This document shows, in pieces, positions 45,520 to 54,604 of a stretch of DNA of 64,000 nucleotides (position 1 is the first letter of the stretch; each line of letters starts with the position of its first letter). The DNA lies in contig JBIISM010000004.1 in assembly GCA_044341025.1 (NCBI GenBank), positions 189,525 through 253,524 on the forward strand, given 5' to 3'. A program made the position numbers and the translations under genes. This DNA is from JABMMZ01 sp044341025 (GTDB lineage: Bacteria > Bacteroidota > Bacteroidia > NS11-12g > UBA955). The notes under the pieces are model-generated. The model searched no databases. It was not told the DNA's origin and saw only the letters and a list, made by a program, of their open reading frames with translations.

Positions 45520-46089
45520 TTATATAGACTTAAAGCAATCGCTAAAATGGTCAATTACCACGCCAATAGCTTGCAAATAGGCGTAGCAAACCATGCTGCC
45601 CATAAACTTAAATCCTCTTTTCTTTAAATCTTTAGAAAGGGTATCGCTTAAATCCGTTTTTGAAGGCAAATTAGAAAAGCCTTCTTGCCTGCTCATAATT
45701 GTTTTTTCATTTGTAAAAGACCAAATGTACTTTGAGAAACTTCCAAATTCATTTTGAATATCAATAAAACATTTGGCATTTTCAATTGCGGCTTGAATTT
45801 TCAATCGGTGCCTTACAATTCCGCTATTGTTCATTAAGCGCTCAATCTTTTCAGTATCAAAGGCTGATACTTTATGAACATCAAAGCCATCAAATGCCAA
45901 TTTGAAAGCTTCCCGCTTGGTTAATATGGTATACCAACTCAAGCCAGCTTGAAAAAACTCCAACACCAATAATTCAAACAAATAATGGTCGTTATGCGAG
46001 GGCACGCCCCATTCTTCATCATGGTATTTGCGGTATAAATCATCGCGTTCACACCATGAGCAGCGTTTAATATCTTTCTTCAAAGGCAT
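45520..46089 (-). CDS. tag: DNA-3-methyladenine glycosylase I
   Basis: 189 residues from the ATG at 46089 (MPLKKDIKRC). It excises 3-methyladenine. The structural zinc ligands seen in E. coli Tag are all present: Cys10 and His23 at the N-terminus and H-x3-C in DHFSDCF at the end. HDEEWGVP, QAGLSWYTIL and MNNSGIVRHRLKI are family motifs. A start at 46116 is possible, but an exact -7 box (46095-46102) lies between the two ATGs, so I favour 46089 with an almost leaderless mRNA. Confidence 0.92.
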   Translation of the reverse strand: MPLKKDIKRCSWCERDDLYRKYHDEEWGVPSHNDHYLFELLVLEFFQAGLSWYTILTKREAFKLAFDGFDVHKVSAFDTEKIERLMNNSGIVRHRLKIQAAIENAKCFIDIQNEFGSFSKYIWSFTNEKTIMSRQEGFSNLPSKTDLSDTLSKDLKKRGFKFMGSMVCYAYLQAIGVVIDHFSDCFKSI

Positions 46090-46094
46090 ATCCA

Positions 46095-46102
46095 CAAAAG
46101 TA
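46095..46102 (-). promoter_or_regulatory. -7 box of tag
   Basis: TACTTTTG on the minus strand, exact TAnnTTTG, 5 nt before the preferred ATG. Confidence 0.5.
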
Positions 46103-46115
46103 AACATTCTGTGCA

Positions 46116-46123
46116 TACCTTTG
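46116..46123 (+). promoter_or_regulatory. -7 box of the 46.2 kb barrel gene
   Basis: TACCTTTG on the plus strand, exact TAnnTTTG, 41 nt before the ATG at 46165; divergent from the tag box. Confidence 0.55.
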
Positions 46124-46164
46124 AAGCAATACTCTGTCGAATTGTGCGTTCTTTGTAAAGTATT

Positions 46165-47841
46165 ATGTTGAAAAACGCATTGATTCTTCTGCTTGCATCG
46201 ATTCCTTTTGTGTCATCTGCACAAAGAGACAAAGACAGCACCACCAATAGACAGGTTGTAATTGAAGCCATCTACAAACCTAAATTCATGGACGTTCAAA
46301 AAATTGAATCGGTTCCTGTAATTGACAAACCACAAGTAAAGCCTAGTGTTTTTGCCTATCAAATCAAAGCCCATCAGGTGAGCACTGAAAAGATTGTGAA
46401 CCCAATGCCAGTAGTCGATTTGATTGTTAATGACGAAAGTGTTTATCCCAGTAGTTTTATCAAACTAGGTTATGGAAATATCAGAACACCCCTGGCTGAG
46501 ATCTACTTAAACAACAAACAAAACAAAAAATACAGTTACGGCGCCCATTACCGGTTTATTCAAACCAATTCTAACTTAAACAATTCCTTTGCTGATTTCA
46601 GCAACCACAACTTCAAGGGCTATGCAAGTACCTATACTGAAAATAGCGAGTTGGGAATTGATGTAAACTACCGCCAAAACAAGTTCTATTACTACGGGTA
46701 TGATACAAGCAGTAAAAAACTAGAACTTAGCGCCAATAATTTAGCCCGCACAATAAACACCTTCGATGCACGCGCATATTTCAATAGCACTGCGAGCAGT
46801 AAGAAAAAATTAAAACACCGCAGCCAATTCAACTATTACAATTTTGGCATCGACAAAGCCTTAGAAAATCAATATGCTTTTAACACCAAATTGTATGGCA
46901 CGATTCCGAATTTCAACGAACTTAAAAATTGTCGACTATCTGCTGCATTGGGCGTCGATTACAATACATTTAAATTGGATACACTAAGCAGCATCAAACG
47001 TTTGTTTATTCAAATAGATCCTCGTTTTGAATTTGAATACGAAGGTTTGCAAATCACTGCAGGCTTTAATACCTCCATATTTATAAATGGGAAAGATTCA
47101 GCTGTTCCCTATTTCAATCCTGTAATAAAAGTGAATTACCCTTTGATTCCGGGTCTTGCTAATATATATGCTGGTATTGATGGCCGTTACCAAAAACAAA
47201 GTCTTAGAAACATAATCAACAGCAATCCATTTACATCTCAATACGAATTAACAAATATGTATGAAAACCTAAAATCGTATTTGGGGATCAATGCAAAAAT
47301 GGGTGCAAGCGCCGATGCAATGTTTGAAATTGCCTATTCAGATGTTTCGAAAATGCCATTGTTTGTTACACGTAAAGACTCGAATTTTGCAGTAAATTCA
47401 TTCTCTATTTTATATACCCAAGTTAGCTTGTTGAAGTTTTCTGCCGCATTTAACTACAGCTTTAGTGAAAAAGTAAGAATTGGTGTTCTGGGTAATTTCT
47501 ACAATTATGAGATTTCCGAGCAAGCTTATCCTTGGCAATTGCCAAACGTTGATGCAAAAATGAATATGCGTTTTAACATCAAAAATAAATTGTATCCGCA
47601 TATCGACATCATGGCCTTTGGTGCTCAAAAGCAAAAAACAATGGACATCAATACCAAGATTAACACAAACAATAATATCGAAGCCTTTTATGATATTTCT
47701 ATGGGCCTTGATTACCGCTTCAAAAACAAATTGTCAGCATTTGTACAAGCCAACAATTTGCTAAACAACCGCTACCAAAGATGGTATAATTATCCAGTCT
47801 ATGGATTCAATATCATTGGCGGTATCACCATGATTTTTTAA
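46165..47841 (+). CDS. Outer-membrane beta-barrel protein (TonB-receptor-like, no plug)
   Basis: 558 residues. Signal peptide ends PFVSSAQR. The N-terminal region (QVVIEAIYKPKFMDVQKIES, VIDKPQVKP) lacks a carboxypeptidase-like or plug domain. The rest alternates aromatic and polar residues in beta-strand fashion and closes with NNRYQRWYNYPVYGFNIIGG, the ending of TonB-receptor-type barrels. Proteins of this layout are common in Flavobacteriia and Chitinophagia as 'TonB-dependent receptor-like', role unknown. Confidence 0.75.
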   Translation: MLKNALILLLASIPFVSSAQRDKDSTTNRQVVIEAIYKPKFMDVQKIESVPVIDKPQVKPSVFAYQIKAHQVSTEKIVNPMPVVDLIVNDESVYPSSFIKLGYGNIRTPLAEIYLNNKQNKKYSYGAHYRFIQTNSNLNNSFADFSNHNFKGYASTYTENSELGIDVNYRQNKFYYYGYDTSSKKLELSANNLARTINTFDARAYFNSTASSKKKLKHRSQFNYYNFGIDKALENQYAFNTKLYGTIPNFNELKNCRLSAALGVDYNTFKLDTLSSIKRLFIQIDPRFEFEYEGLQITAGFNTSIFINGKDSAVPYFNPVIKVNYPLIPGLANIYAGIDGRYQKQSLRNIINSNPFTSQYELTNMYENLKSYLGINAKMGASADAMFEIAYSDVSKMPLFVTRKDSNFAVNSFSILYTQVSLLKFSAAFNYSFSEKVRIGVLGNFYNYEISEQAYPWQLPNVDAKMNMRFNIKNKLYPHIDIMAFGAQKQKTMDINTKINTNNNIEAFYDISMGLDYRFKNKLSAFVQANNLLNNRYQRWYNYPVYGFNIIGGITMIF

Positions 47842-47863
47842 CATTTAACGGAAAAGTTTTTGA

Positions 47864-48475
47864 CTAAAACAGCGTGATTTGTTTTGCTAAAAGCGTAAAG
47901 CTTTTGCGGTGGTGTAGGTTGCTGCCAAATTGGGCAATCGCACTTCTATGAAAAGCAGTAGGATATCCCTTATTTTGAGCCCAGCCATATTCAGGATACT
48001 CAAGATTCAAGTTTTCCATTAGATCATCCCTATGGGTTTTGGCTAATATTGAAGCAGCTGCAATGCTTTTGAATTTACCATCCCCTTTTACGACCGTGGT
48101 ATATGGAATGTCTTTGTATGGTTTGAATCTATTGCCATCAACGATTATATGCTTGAAAGGCTGAGTCAAACCATCAAGAGCCATTTGCATTGCACTTATA
48201 GAGGCATTTAAGATGTTTATTTTATCAATTACTTCTGGCCCCAGCATAACGACACTCCAATAACACTTGGCTTCGATTTCCAAACGCAGTTCTTTGCGTT
48301 TTTTTTCGCTCAGTTGCTTTGAATCGTTTAAACCAATAATATTTATGCCCTTAGGTATAATAACAGCCGCAGCAGATACTGGACCCGCAAGGCAGCCCCT
48401 ACCCGCTTCATCACAGCCCGCTTCCATGCCTTCAAAGTGCATAAAATCAGCCAATGTTGAAATGCCTTTTAACAC
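47864..48475 (-). CDS. rnhB: Ribonuclease HII
   Basis: 203 residues from a GTG at 48475 (5 bp after the glyS stop); an ATG at 48442 would give 192 residues. It removes RNA from RNA-DNA hybrids. The active-site acidic residues are in GCDEAGRGCLAGP (Asp22, Glu23), IIVDGNRF and the SIAAASILAKTHRD segment. Probably co-transcribed with glyS. Confidence 0.93.
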   Translation of the reverse strand: MLKGISTLADFMHFEGMEAGCDEAGRGCLAGPVSAAAVIIPKGINIIGLNDSKQLSEKKRKELRLEIEAKCYWSVVMLGPEVIDKINILNASISAMQMALDGLTQPFKHIIVDGNRFKPYKDIPYTTVVKGDGKFKSIAAASILAKTHRDDLMENLNLEYPEYGWAQNKGYPTAFHRSAIAQFGSNLHHRKSFTLLAKQITLF

Positions 48476-48480
48476 AAAAA

Positions 48481-50037
48481 CTATTCAGATAATCCAGCAC
48501 TCTTCTCCAACAAAGAAGAGAGACTTACGGTATTGTTAAGGATATTTCTAAGGTCTTCGATGTTAACCCGTTCTTGTTCCATGGTATCGCGGTTGCGCAA
48601 GGTAACAGTATTGGTTTCCATGGTTTCGTAATCTACAGTTATACAATACGGTGTACCAATGGCATCATGACGTCTGTAACGCTTGCCAATTGCATCTTTA
48701 GCCTCAGTGGCAACATTATGGTCGTATTTTAGGAGCTTAACAATTTCCTCTGCTTTTTCAGGCAAACCATCTTTGTTTACCAAAGGAAGAATAGCGGCTT
48801 TAATTGGAGCCAATGCAAATGGAAATTTCATCACCACGCGGCTGCTGCCATCGGCTAGAGTTTCTTCTTTGTATGCCTCAGACATAATGGCCAAAAACAA
48901 ACGATCGAGCCCAATGGAGGTTTCAACCACATAGGGCACATAGCTTTCATTGAGTTCAGGATCGAAATATTGCAATTTTTTGCCACTGAATTCTTCATGT
49001 TTTTTCAAATCAAAATCTGTTCGGCTATGTATGCCCTCTAATTCTTTAAATCCAAATGGAAAATCAAATTCAATATCTGAGGCGGCATTGGCATAGTGGG
49101 CCAATTTTAAATGGTCGTGAAACTTGTGTTTTTTGTCGCCAAAACCTAAGGCTTTGTGCCATTTCATTCGGGTTTCTTTCCAATAGTTGTACCATGTTAT
49201 TTCAGTACCTGGACGAACGAAGAACTGCATTTCCATTTGTTCGAATTCACGCATTCTGAAAATAAATTGTCGTGCAACGATTTCATTTCTAAACGCTTTA
49301 CCAGTTTGGGCAATCCCAAAAGGAATTTTCATACGGCCAGTCTTTTGAACATTTAAGAAATTAACAAAAATCCCTTGAGCGGTTTCTGGTCTCAGGTAAA
49401 TGGTATTCGCATCATCAGACAAAGAACCCATTTGGGTTGAGAACATGAGGTTAAACTGCCTAACTTCGGTCCATTCTTTGGTTCCAGATATTGGGCAAAC
49501 AATTTCGCAATCAATAATTATCTGTCTAACTTCATCCAATTGGCTTTCTTCTAAGGCAGATTTAAATCGGGATTCAATCTCATCAGCCTTAGTATTGTAT
49601 TCAAGCACACGGGGATTCGTTTGACGGTAAATGGCTTCATCAAAAGCTTCACCAAAACGTTTGGCGGCTTTGTCCACTTCCTTATCTGCTTTTGCTCTAA
49701 TTTTAGAAATATGTTCTTCAATTAAAACATCCGCTCTGTATCGTTTTTTACTGTCTTTGTTGTCTATTAAAGGATCGTTGAAAGCATCAACGTGGCCACT
49801 TGCTTTCCAGGTGCTGGGGTGCATAAAAATGGCAGAATCAATGCCAACAATATTTTGGTTCATTTGAACCATGCTTTTCCACCAAAAATCGCGTAAGTTT
49901 TTTTTCAATTCTGCCCCCATTTGTCCGTAATCGTAAACGGCTGAAAGGCCATCGTATATTTCACTCGATTGAAAAACAAATCCATACTCCTTGCAGTGGG
50001 AAATAATATTTTTAAACAGGTCTTCTTGGTTCATCAT
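48481..50037 (-). CDS. glyS: Glycyl-tRNA synthetase (single-chain, class II)
   Basis: 518 residues, the dimeric alpha2 type. Motifs: FVFQSSEIYDGLSAVYDYGQ at the start, NLMFSTQMG, LRPETAQGIFVNF, FGIAQTGKAFRNEI (motif 2), EFEQMEMQFFV, VVETSIGLDRLFLA (motif 3), and the anticodon-binding domain with FALAPIKAAILPLV. An ATGATG start; either codon could be used. Confidence 0.95.
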   Translation of the reverse strand: MMNQEDLFKNIISHCKEYGFVFQSSEIYDGLSAVYDYGQMGAELKKNLRDFWWKSMVQMNQNIVGIDSAIFMHPSTWKASGHVDAFNDPLIDNKDSKKRYRADVLIEEHISKIRAKADKEVDKAAKRFGEAFDEAIYRQTNPRVLEYNTKADEIESRFKSALEESQLDEVRQIIIDCEIVCPISGTKEWTEVRQFNLMFSTQMGSLSDDANTIYLRPETAQGIFVNFLNVQKTGRMKIPFGIAQTGKAFRNEIVARQFIFRMREFEQMEMQFFVRPGTEITWYNYWKETRMKWHKALGFGDKKHKFHDHLKLAHYANAASDIEFDFPFGFKELEGIHSRTDFDLKKHEEFSGKKLQYFDPELNESYVPYVVETSIGLDRLFLAIMSEAYKEETLADGSSRVVMKFPFALAPIKAAILPLVNKDGLPEKAEEIVKLLKYDHNVATEAKDAIGKRYRRHDAIGTPYCITVDYETMETNTVTLRNRDTMEQERVNIEDLRNILNNTVSLSSLLEKSAGLSE

Positions 50038-50281
50038 AAAGCTGCGAAATTAAAGAATTGTTTTGAGAGCATGAATTACAAATTTCAAATAGCCACAGAA
50101 AAAATCTGATTACGTAAAATTAAAGACTAAAAGCAGCATGCCTCAAAATTCGATTTGAATACCCCTGGTACGATATAAATTCAACTGTCTTGGGCTTGTG
50201 TATTTATAAAATTGATCCACATCATAAAATAATTTAATCGAAAAATGAAATTGAAAACTAAATTCTAAAACACAAGTATAT

Positions 50282-50289
50282 TACCTTTG
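50282..50289 (+). promoter_or_regulatory. -7 box of pyrC
   Basis: TACCTTTG, exact TAnnTTTG, with only 5 nt between it and the pyrC ATG, so the transcript is predicted to be leaderless or nearly so. Confidence 0.55.
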
Positions 50290-50294
50290 TTGCT

Positions 50295-51629
50295 ATGAAA
50301 TTGGTAATTATCAAGCAAGCACAATTGGTGAATGAGGGCAAAATCATAGTAAGCGATTTACTTATTAAAGGTGAACGCATCGAGCGTATTGATCCAAACA
50401 TATCCCATCCTAATGCCGAAGTCATTGATGCCGAGGGTATGTATCTGATTCCAGGCGCTATTGACGATCAGGTGCATTTTCGCGAACCTGGCTTGACCCA
50501 TAAAGGCAATATATACTCTGAAAGTAGAGCCGCAGTTGCTGGAGGTGTAACTTCGTTTTTTGAAATGCCGAACACCAATCCTCAAGCGGTTACCCAAGCT
50601 TTACTGGAAGATAAATTTCAAATCGCCGCAAAAAACGCTTTGGCCAATTATTCCTTTTTTATGGGAACCACCAATGACAATTATGAGGAGGTAATGCGCA
50701 CCAACCCATTAACAACTTGTGGTATAAAAATATTTATGGGCAGCAGCACTGGCAATATGTTGGTTGATAGTCCGAGTACTCTAGACCATATTTTTGCAAA
50801 TGCGCCAACAATTATTGCCACCCATTGTGAGGACGAGCATACGGTGCTTAGTAATTTGGCCCAATTCAAGTCGCAATTCGGCGACAAGCTAAATGCAATC
50901 CACCATCCACAAATACGAAATGTGGACGCATGCTACTTAAGCAGCAGTATGGCTGTAGAATTGGCCAAGAAACACGGCACCCGTTTGCATATTTTACATA
51001 TTTCAACAGCAAAAGAAACAGAACTATTCACCAATGAACCATTGGAAAGCAAACGCATTACAGCAGAAGCTTGTATACACCACTTGTGGTTTTCAGACCA
51101 AGACTACAGCCAAAAAGGCAATTGGATAAAATGGAACCCAGCAATTAAATCGGCAGAAGACAGAGCTGGCATATGGAAAGCCTTATTGGATGGAAGAATA
51201 GATGTTATAGCCACCGACCATGCCCCCCATACCATTGCAGAAAAAGAACAAGCCTACACCAATGCCCCATCTGGAGGCCCTTTGGTTCAACAAAGCATTC
51301 AAGCCATGTTTGATTTTTATGCCCAAGGAAAAATAAGTTTGGAGATGTTGGTTCAAAAAACGAGTCATAACCCAGCCATCTTGTTTAAAGTAAAAGACAG
51401 AGGTTATTTAAGAGAAGGCTATTTTGCCGATTTGGTTTTGGTGAAAAAAAGACCCGAATTAATAGAGCGTAAGAATCTACTTTACCATTGCGGATGGAGT
51501 CCATTTGAGGGACATACCTTTCAATACAGTATAGACAAAACATTTATCAATGGAAACTTGGCTTGGAGTGGTGGCAAAATTCAAGAATTTGGCAACGGAA
51601 AAAGAATTGATTTTAACCCCTATTTTTGA
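50295..51629 (+). CDS. pyrC: Dihydroorotase
   Basis: 444 residues, class I dihydroorotase of pyrimidine biosynthesis. The metal-binding segment reads DDQVHFREPGLTHKG (57-71): His61 is present but the usual first His is Gln59. Other signatures are intact: MPNTNPQ (91-97), THCEDE, LHILHIST and ATDHAPHT. I recall the Gln as common in Bacteroidota homologues, so activity is likely retained. A barrel-like gene follows by 3 bp. Confidence 0.9.
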   Translation: MKLVIIKQAQLVNEGKIIVSDLLIKGERIERIDPNISHPNAEVIDAEGMYLIPGAIDDQVHFREPGLTHKGNIYSESRAAVAGGVTSFFEMPNTNPQAVTQALLEDKFQIAAKNALANYSFFMGTTNDNYEEVMRTNPLTTCGIKIFMGSSTGNMLVDSPSTLDHIFANAPTIIATHCEDEHTVLSNLAQFKSQFGDKLNAIHHPQIRNVDACYLSSSMAVELAKKHGTRLHILHISTAKETELFTNEPLESKRITAEACIHHLWFSDQDYSQKGNWIKWNPAIKSAEDRAGIWKALLDGRIDVIATDHAPHTIAEKEQAYTNAPSGGPLVQQSIQAMFDFYAQGKISLEMLVQKTSHNPAILFKVKDRGYLREGYFADLVLVKKRPELIERKNLLYHCGWSPFEGHTFQYSIDKTFINGNLAWSGGKIQEFGNGKRIDFNPYF

Positions 51630-51632
51630 GGC

Positions 51633-52229
51633 ATGAAATTAAAGACTTTAGGTTTTCTGTTTTTTACCCAAATTACCTTATCATTTGCTGAAATTGGACA
51701 GAACACCGTGAGTATAGGTGCTGGATTCCCCAATTTGCCTAAATTCTACTTTAGTTACTTAAACACAGAAAAAAACTATTCGGCAATGGGTACAGGACCC
51801 TTTCATTTGAAATACGAAAACCGTGTTAAACCATGGCTAGGCGTAGGATTGAGCATTAACCATATGACCTATTCGATATCCTATTCTCAGGACGTTTTAG
51901 ACACCAATCTTGGGAGAGTTTACCCAAATAAAATCAACATAAGCAGCAACAATACCGCATTTAATGCAAGAGCAAATATTCATTTCCTCAATCCAGAAAA
52001 AAAGAATGATTTGTACTTGGGATTGGGCATAGGAATTAGAGCAGGTAAGTTGATCATTGACTCTGAATTCAAAGCCTATCAGCCTAAATTGGATTTACCA
52101 AGTTTGAGCCGTCTTGGTATGGAAATGACTCTTGGTTACAGGCATTTCTTTGATGACAATTTGGGAATTTATGCAGAGTTGGGTTTGGCCAAATCAATCT
52201 TTCAATTTGGATTTGCCGGGAAATTCTAA
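51633..52229 (+). CDS. Small outer-membrane beta-barrel protein
   Basis: 198 residues. Signal peptide (about 1-19, TQITLSFAE). The mature part alternates in beta-strand fashion (GAGFPNLPKFYFSYLN, LYLGLGIGIRAGKLI, GIYAELGLAKSIFQFGFAGKF) and ends in an aromatic residue as eight-stranded barrels do. It directly follows pyrC, and its stop meets the convergent rfaE2 stop. Role unknown. Confidence 0.7.
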   Translation: MKLKTLGFLFFTQITLSFAEIGQNTVSIGAGFPNLPKFYFSYLNTEKNYSAMGTGPFHLKYENRVKPWLGVGLSINHMTYSISYSQDVLDTNLGRVYPNKINISSNNTAFNARANIHFLNPEKKNDLYLGLGIGIRAGKLIIDSEFKAYQPKLDLPSLSRLGMEMTLGYRHFFDDNLGIYAELGLAKSIFQFGFAGKF

Positions 52230-52727
52230 TTAAAGACTTGCAATAATTTTCTTTTCTATTCCACTGGTGGAGTATCCTGGAATAAAGTCTATGGTTTCGA
52301 CCTTACCGCCATTTTTAGTAACGGTGTCATAACCTACAATGTCCTCTGCTATATAATCACTGCCCTTCACGAGCACATTGGGAATAATTTGATCAATCAC
52401 TTCTTTTGGGGTATCCTCAAAAAACAAGAATACGTAAGCAACACTTTGTAAAGCTGCAATAAGGTAAGCCCTGGCATCTTGGTCTTGAATTGGACGTGAG
52501 GGCGATTTTCCCAAACGCCTCACCGATTCGTCTGCATTTACTGCAACAACCAAAACATCCCCTTTGTCAGCAGCTTTTGCAAGGTAATCGACATGGCCTT
52601 TGTGTAAGATGTCAAAACATCCGTTGGTAAAAACAATTGATTTACCATTTTCGCGTTCAATTTTCAACGCGTGAAGCAATTCTGGCAAAGACTTTATTTT
52701 ATTGGCAATATTTTGATGGTGACTCAT
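52230..52727 (-). CDS. rfaE2: D-glycero-beta-D-manno-heptose 1-phosphate adenylyltransferase
   Basis: 165 residues, the stand-alone nucleotidyltransferase half of E. coli HldE. NGCFD at 35-39 and the catalytic H-x-G-H at 42-45 (LHKGHVDYL) mark the cytidylyltransferase-like fold; FIPGYSTSGIEKKI ends the protein. It supplies ADP-heptose for the LPS core, upstream of hldD (27.3 kb). Last gene of panD - membrane protein - rfaE2. Confidence 0.93.
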   Translation of the reverse strand: MSHHQNIANKIKSLPELLHALKIERENGKSIVFTNGCFDILHKGHVDYLAKAADKGDVLVVAVNADESVRRLGKSPSRPIQDQDARAYLIAALQSVAYVFLFFEDTPKEVIDQIIPNVLVKGSDYIAEDIVGYDTVTKNGGKVETIDFIPGYSTSGIEKKIIASL

Positions 52728-52732
52728 TAAAA

Positions 52733-53692
52733 CTAAGCTTTGGTCCTTTTAGCCATAATTATATAAGAAATAGTTCCAGCGATTATGATCATGATAATGC
52801 TGCTCGAGAACATCACAATTGCAATAGCTTTTGCTTGGGCAATTGGAATACTATAAATTTGGTTGAGCCCAAAGTAAATACTGTAAATGGCAGCACCACC
52901 AGCAGGGGCAGGAATAATAACACCAATAGTAGAAAATACAAGAGTGGATAGAGCACCATCAACACCTAAGTGTTCGGTGAAATCAAAGGCCATTAAAATA
53001 GAGTAGGTCGTTAACCAATAGCAAACCCAAATACCGATGGTGTAAGCAATAAATAAAATTGGTTTTTTAAGCGTGAATACACTTTTTATACCATCAAAAA
53101 ACCCTAAGAACATTTTTCCAATTCCTGAATCTGCTCTAAAGAAACGCTTGGCATTTAAGACAAAGACCAAACCTAAGACGCCAATTATTGAGACGATTAT
53201 GAGTACCAAACTATTGTCCCTTAACTTAACGATAACATTTTCGTAGATGTAGCCATAAAGCAAATCAAACTGCAGTAAAACGGCACCAAACACAACCAAA
53301 ACCAGCATAAGCAAGTCAAGTATTCGTTCGCTTAATACCGTACCAACCAAGACATTTAATGGCACCTTATCTGTTTTAGCCAACATGGCACAGCGTAAAA
53401 CTTCACCAGATCGGGGAATGCCAAGATTGACCAAATAACCGCTCATGGTGGAATGGTAGGCATTGCCAAGATTGGTTTTATAACCCATAGGTTCGAGCAG
53501 CAACTGCCAACGCAAAGCACGAATATAAACAGCAACAACACCCATGGATACAGAGAGAATCACATATTGTATCTTAGCCATTTTTATGTTGCGCAAAAAC
53601 TCACTAAATGTAAAGTTCTTTTGAATAAAATAAACAATCAATACACCTAAGGATGCAAAAATGAGGTATTTGATTATTTCCTTTTTATTCAT
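52733..53692 (-). CDS. LPG synthase TM-domain (UPF0104/AglD-like) membrane protein
   Basis: 319 residues from the ATG at 53692; a TTG two codons earlier overlaps the panD stop. About eight membrane helices. Family motifs: SGYLVNLGIPRSGEVLRCAM near 85-105, VGTVLSERILDLLML, and PAPAGGAAIYSIYFGLNQIY. Homologues include the flippase-like domain of MprF; here no aminoacyl-transferase domain is fused, so lipid flipping is an inference. It lies between panD and rfaE2. Confidence 0.85.
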   Translation of the reverse strand: MNKKEIIKYLIFASLGVLIVYFIQKNFTFSEFLRNIKMAKIQYVILSVSMGVVAVYIRALRWQLLLEPMGYKTNLGNAYHSTMSGYLVNLGIPRSGEVLRCAMLAKTDKVPLNVLVGTVLSERILDLLMLVLVVFGAVLLQFDLLYGYIYENVIVKLRDNSLVLIIVSIIGVLGLVFVLNAKRFFRADSGIGKMFLGFFDGIKSVFTLKKPILFIAYTIGIWVCYWLTTYSILMAFDFTEHLGVDGALSTLVFSTIGVIIPAPAGGAAIYSIYFGLNQIYSIPIAQAKAIAIVMFSSSIIMIIIAGTISYIIMAKRTKA

Positions 53693-53694
53693 CT

Positions 53695-54039
53695 TCAAAG
53701 TTTGTTGAATTTATTGGGGAACACCAGCCAAGGTTTGTGCGTTTTGGCTTCTTCAAAATCCATGCTTGCAAAACTAATGATTATTAATTCGTCGCCAAGC
53801 ATTCCTCTCCTAGCAGCGGCACCATTTAAGCCAACAACACCAGACCCTCTTTCACCTTTAATAATATAGGTTTCAAAGCGTTCGCCATTGTTGTTGTTTA
53901 CAATTAGAACCTTTTCATTTTCTATCATATTTGCTGCATCCAACAGATCTTCATCAATGGTTATGCTGCCAATGTAGTTGAGTTCTGTAAAAGTAATTTT
54001 TACGTTGTGTATCTTTGATTTTAAAACTTGAATCACCAT
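53695..54039 (-). CDS. panD: Aspartate 1-decarboxylase
   Basis: 114 residues from the ATG at 54039; an in-frame extension to 54111 lies upstream of an exact -7 box and is rejected. It makes beta-alanine for pantothenate. The proenzyme self-cleaves between Gly24 and Ser25 (NYIGSITID) to form the pyruvoyl group. GAAARRGMLGDELIIISF is the conserved C-terminal core. No other pan gene is in the window. Confidence 0.94.
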   Translation of the reverse strand: MVIQVLKSKIHNVKITFTELNYIGSITIDEDLLDAANMIENEKVLIVNNNNGERFETYIIKGERGSGVVGLNGAAARRGMLGDELIIISFASMDFEEAKTHKPWLVFPNKFNKL

Positions 54040-54048
54040 AAATCGGGG

Positions 54049-54056
54049 CAAATATA
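54049..54056 (-). promoter_or_regulatory. -7 box of the panD operon promoter
   Basis: TATATTTG on the minus strand, exact TAnnTTTG, 9 nt before the panD ATG; fixes that start. Confidence 0.6.
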
Positions 54057-54150
54057 GGTATTTGAATTGGGAAAATTTTAGAGATAAATTATGATAAGGA
54101 TTGACTGTCAAAAAATAAGACCGCCTGCTTTTGCCTGCAAGAAAGGATTG

Positions 54151-54603
54151 CTATTCTTTAACTTTTGAATCGATTACAATGCTTACTGGCCCATCGTTTA
54201 CCAATTCAATTTGCATATCGGCGCCAAAAACACCTGTTTGAACTTTTTGTAGAAACGTGTTTTTCAATTGTGAAATAAATTGTTCGTAGAGAGGAATGGC
54301 ATGCTCAGGTCGAGCCGCTCTAATAAATGAAGGGCGATTGCCTTTATGCGTCGAAGCAAAAAGTGTAAATTGACTCACCAGTAATATTTCACCTTGTATG
54401 TCGCTGATTGACAAATTCATTTTTTCATTTGCGTCATTGAATATACGCAACCCAATAATTTTATTGCTTAACCAAATAAGATCTTCTTGGGTATCGGCTT
54501 CTTCGATTCCGAGCAAAACTAAAAAACCTTTGCCGATATGGGCATGGGTTGCACCATTAATGCTCACCGACGAATGCCTTACCCTTTGAATGATAGCTCT
54601 CAT
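54151..54603 (-). CDS. dtd: D-aminoacyl-tRNA deacylase
   Basis: 150 residues from the ATG at 54603 (MRAIIQRV); an extension to 54648 runs into the upstream gene. It recycles D-aminoacyl-tRNAs. The SQFTLFAS motif and the cis-Gly-Pro segment NDGPVSIVID form the active site. It starts 1 bp after the stop of the barrel gene, so the two are coupled. Confidence 0.93.
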   Translation of the reverse strand: MRAIIQRVRHSSVSINGATHAHIGKGFLVLLGIEEADTQEDLIWLSNKIIGLRIFNDANEKMNLSISDIQGEILLVSQFTLFASTHKGNRPSFIRAARPEHAIPLYEQFISQLKNTFLQKVQTGVFGADMQIELVNDGPVSIVIDSKVKE

Positions 54604-54604
54604 G

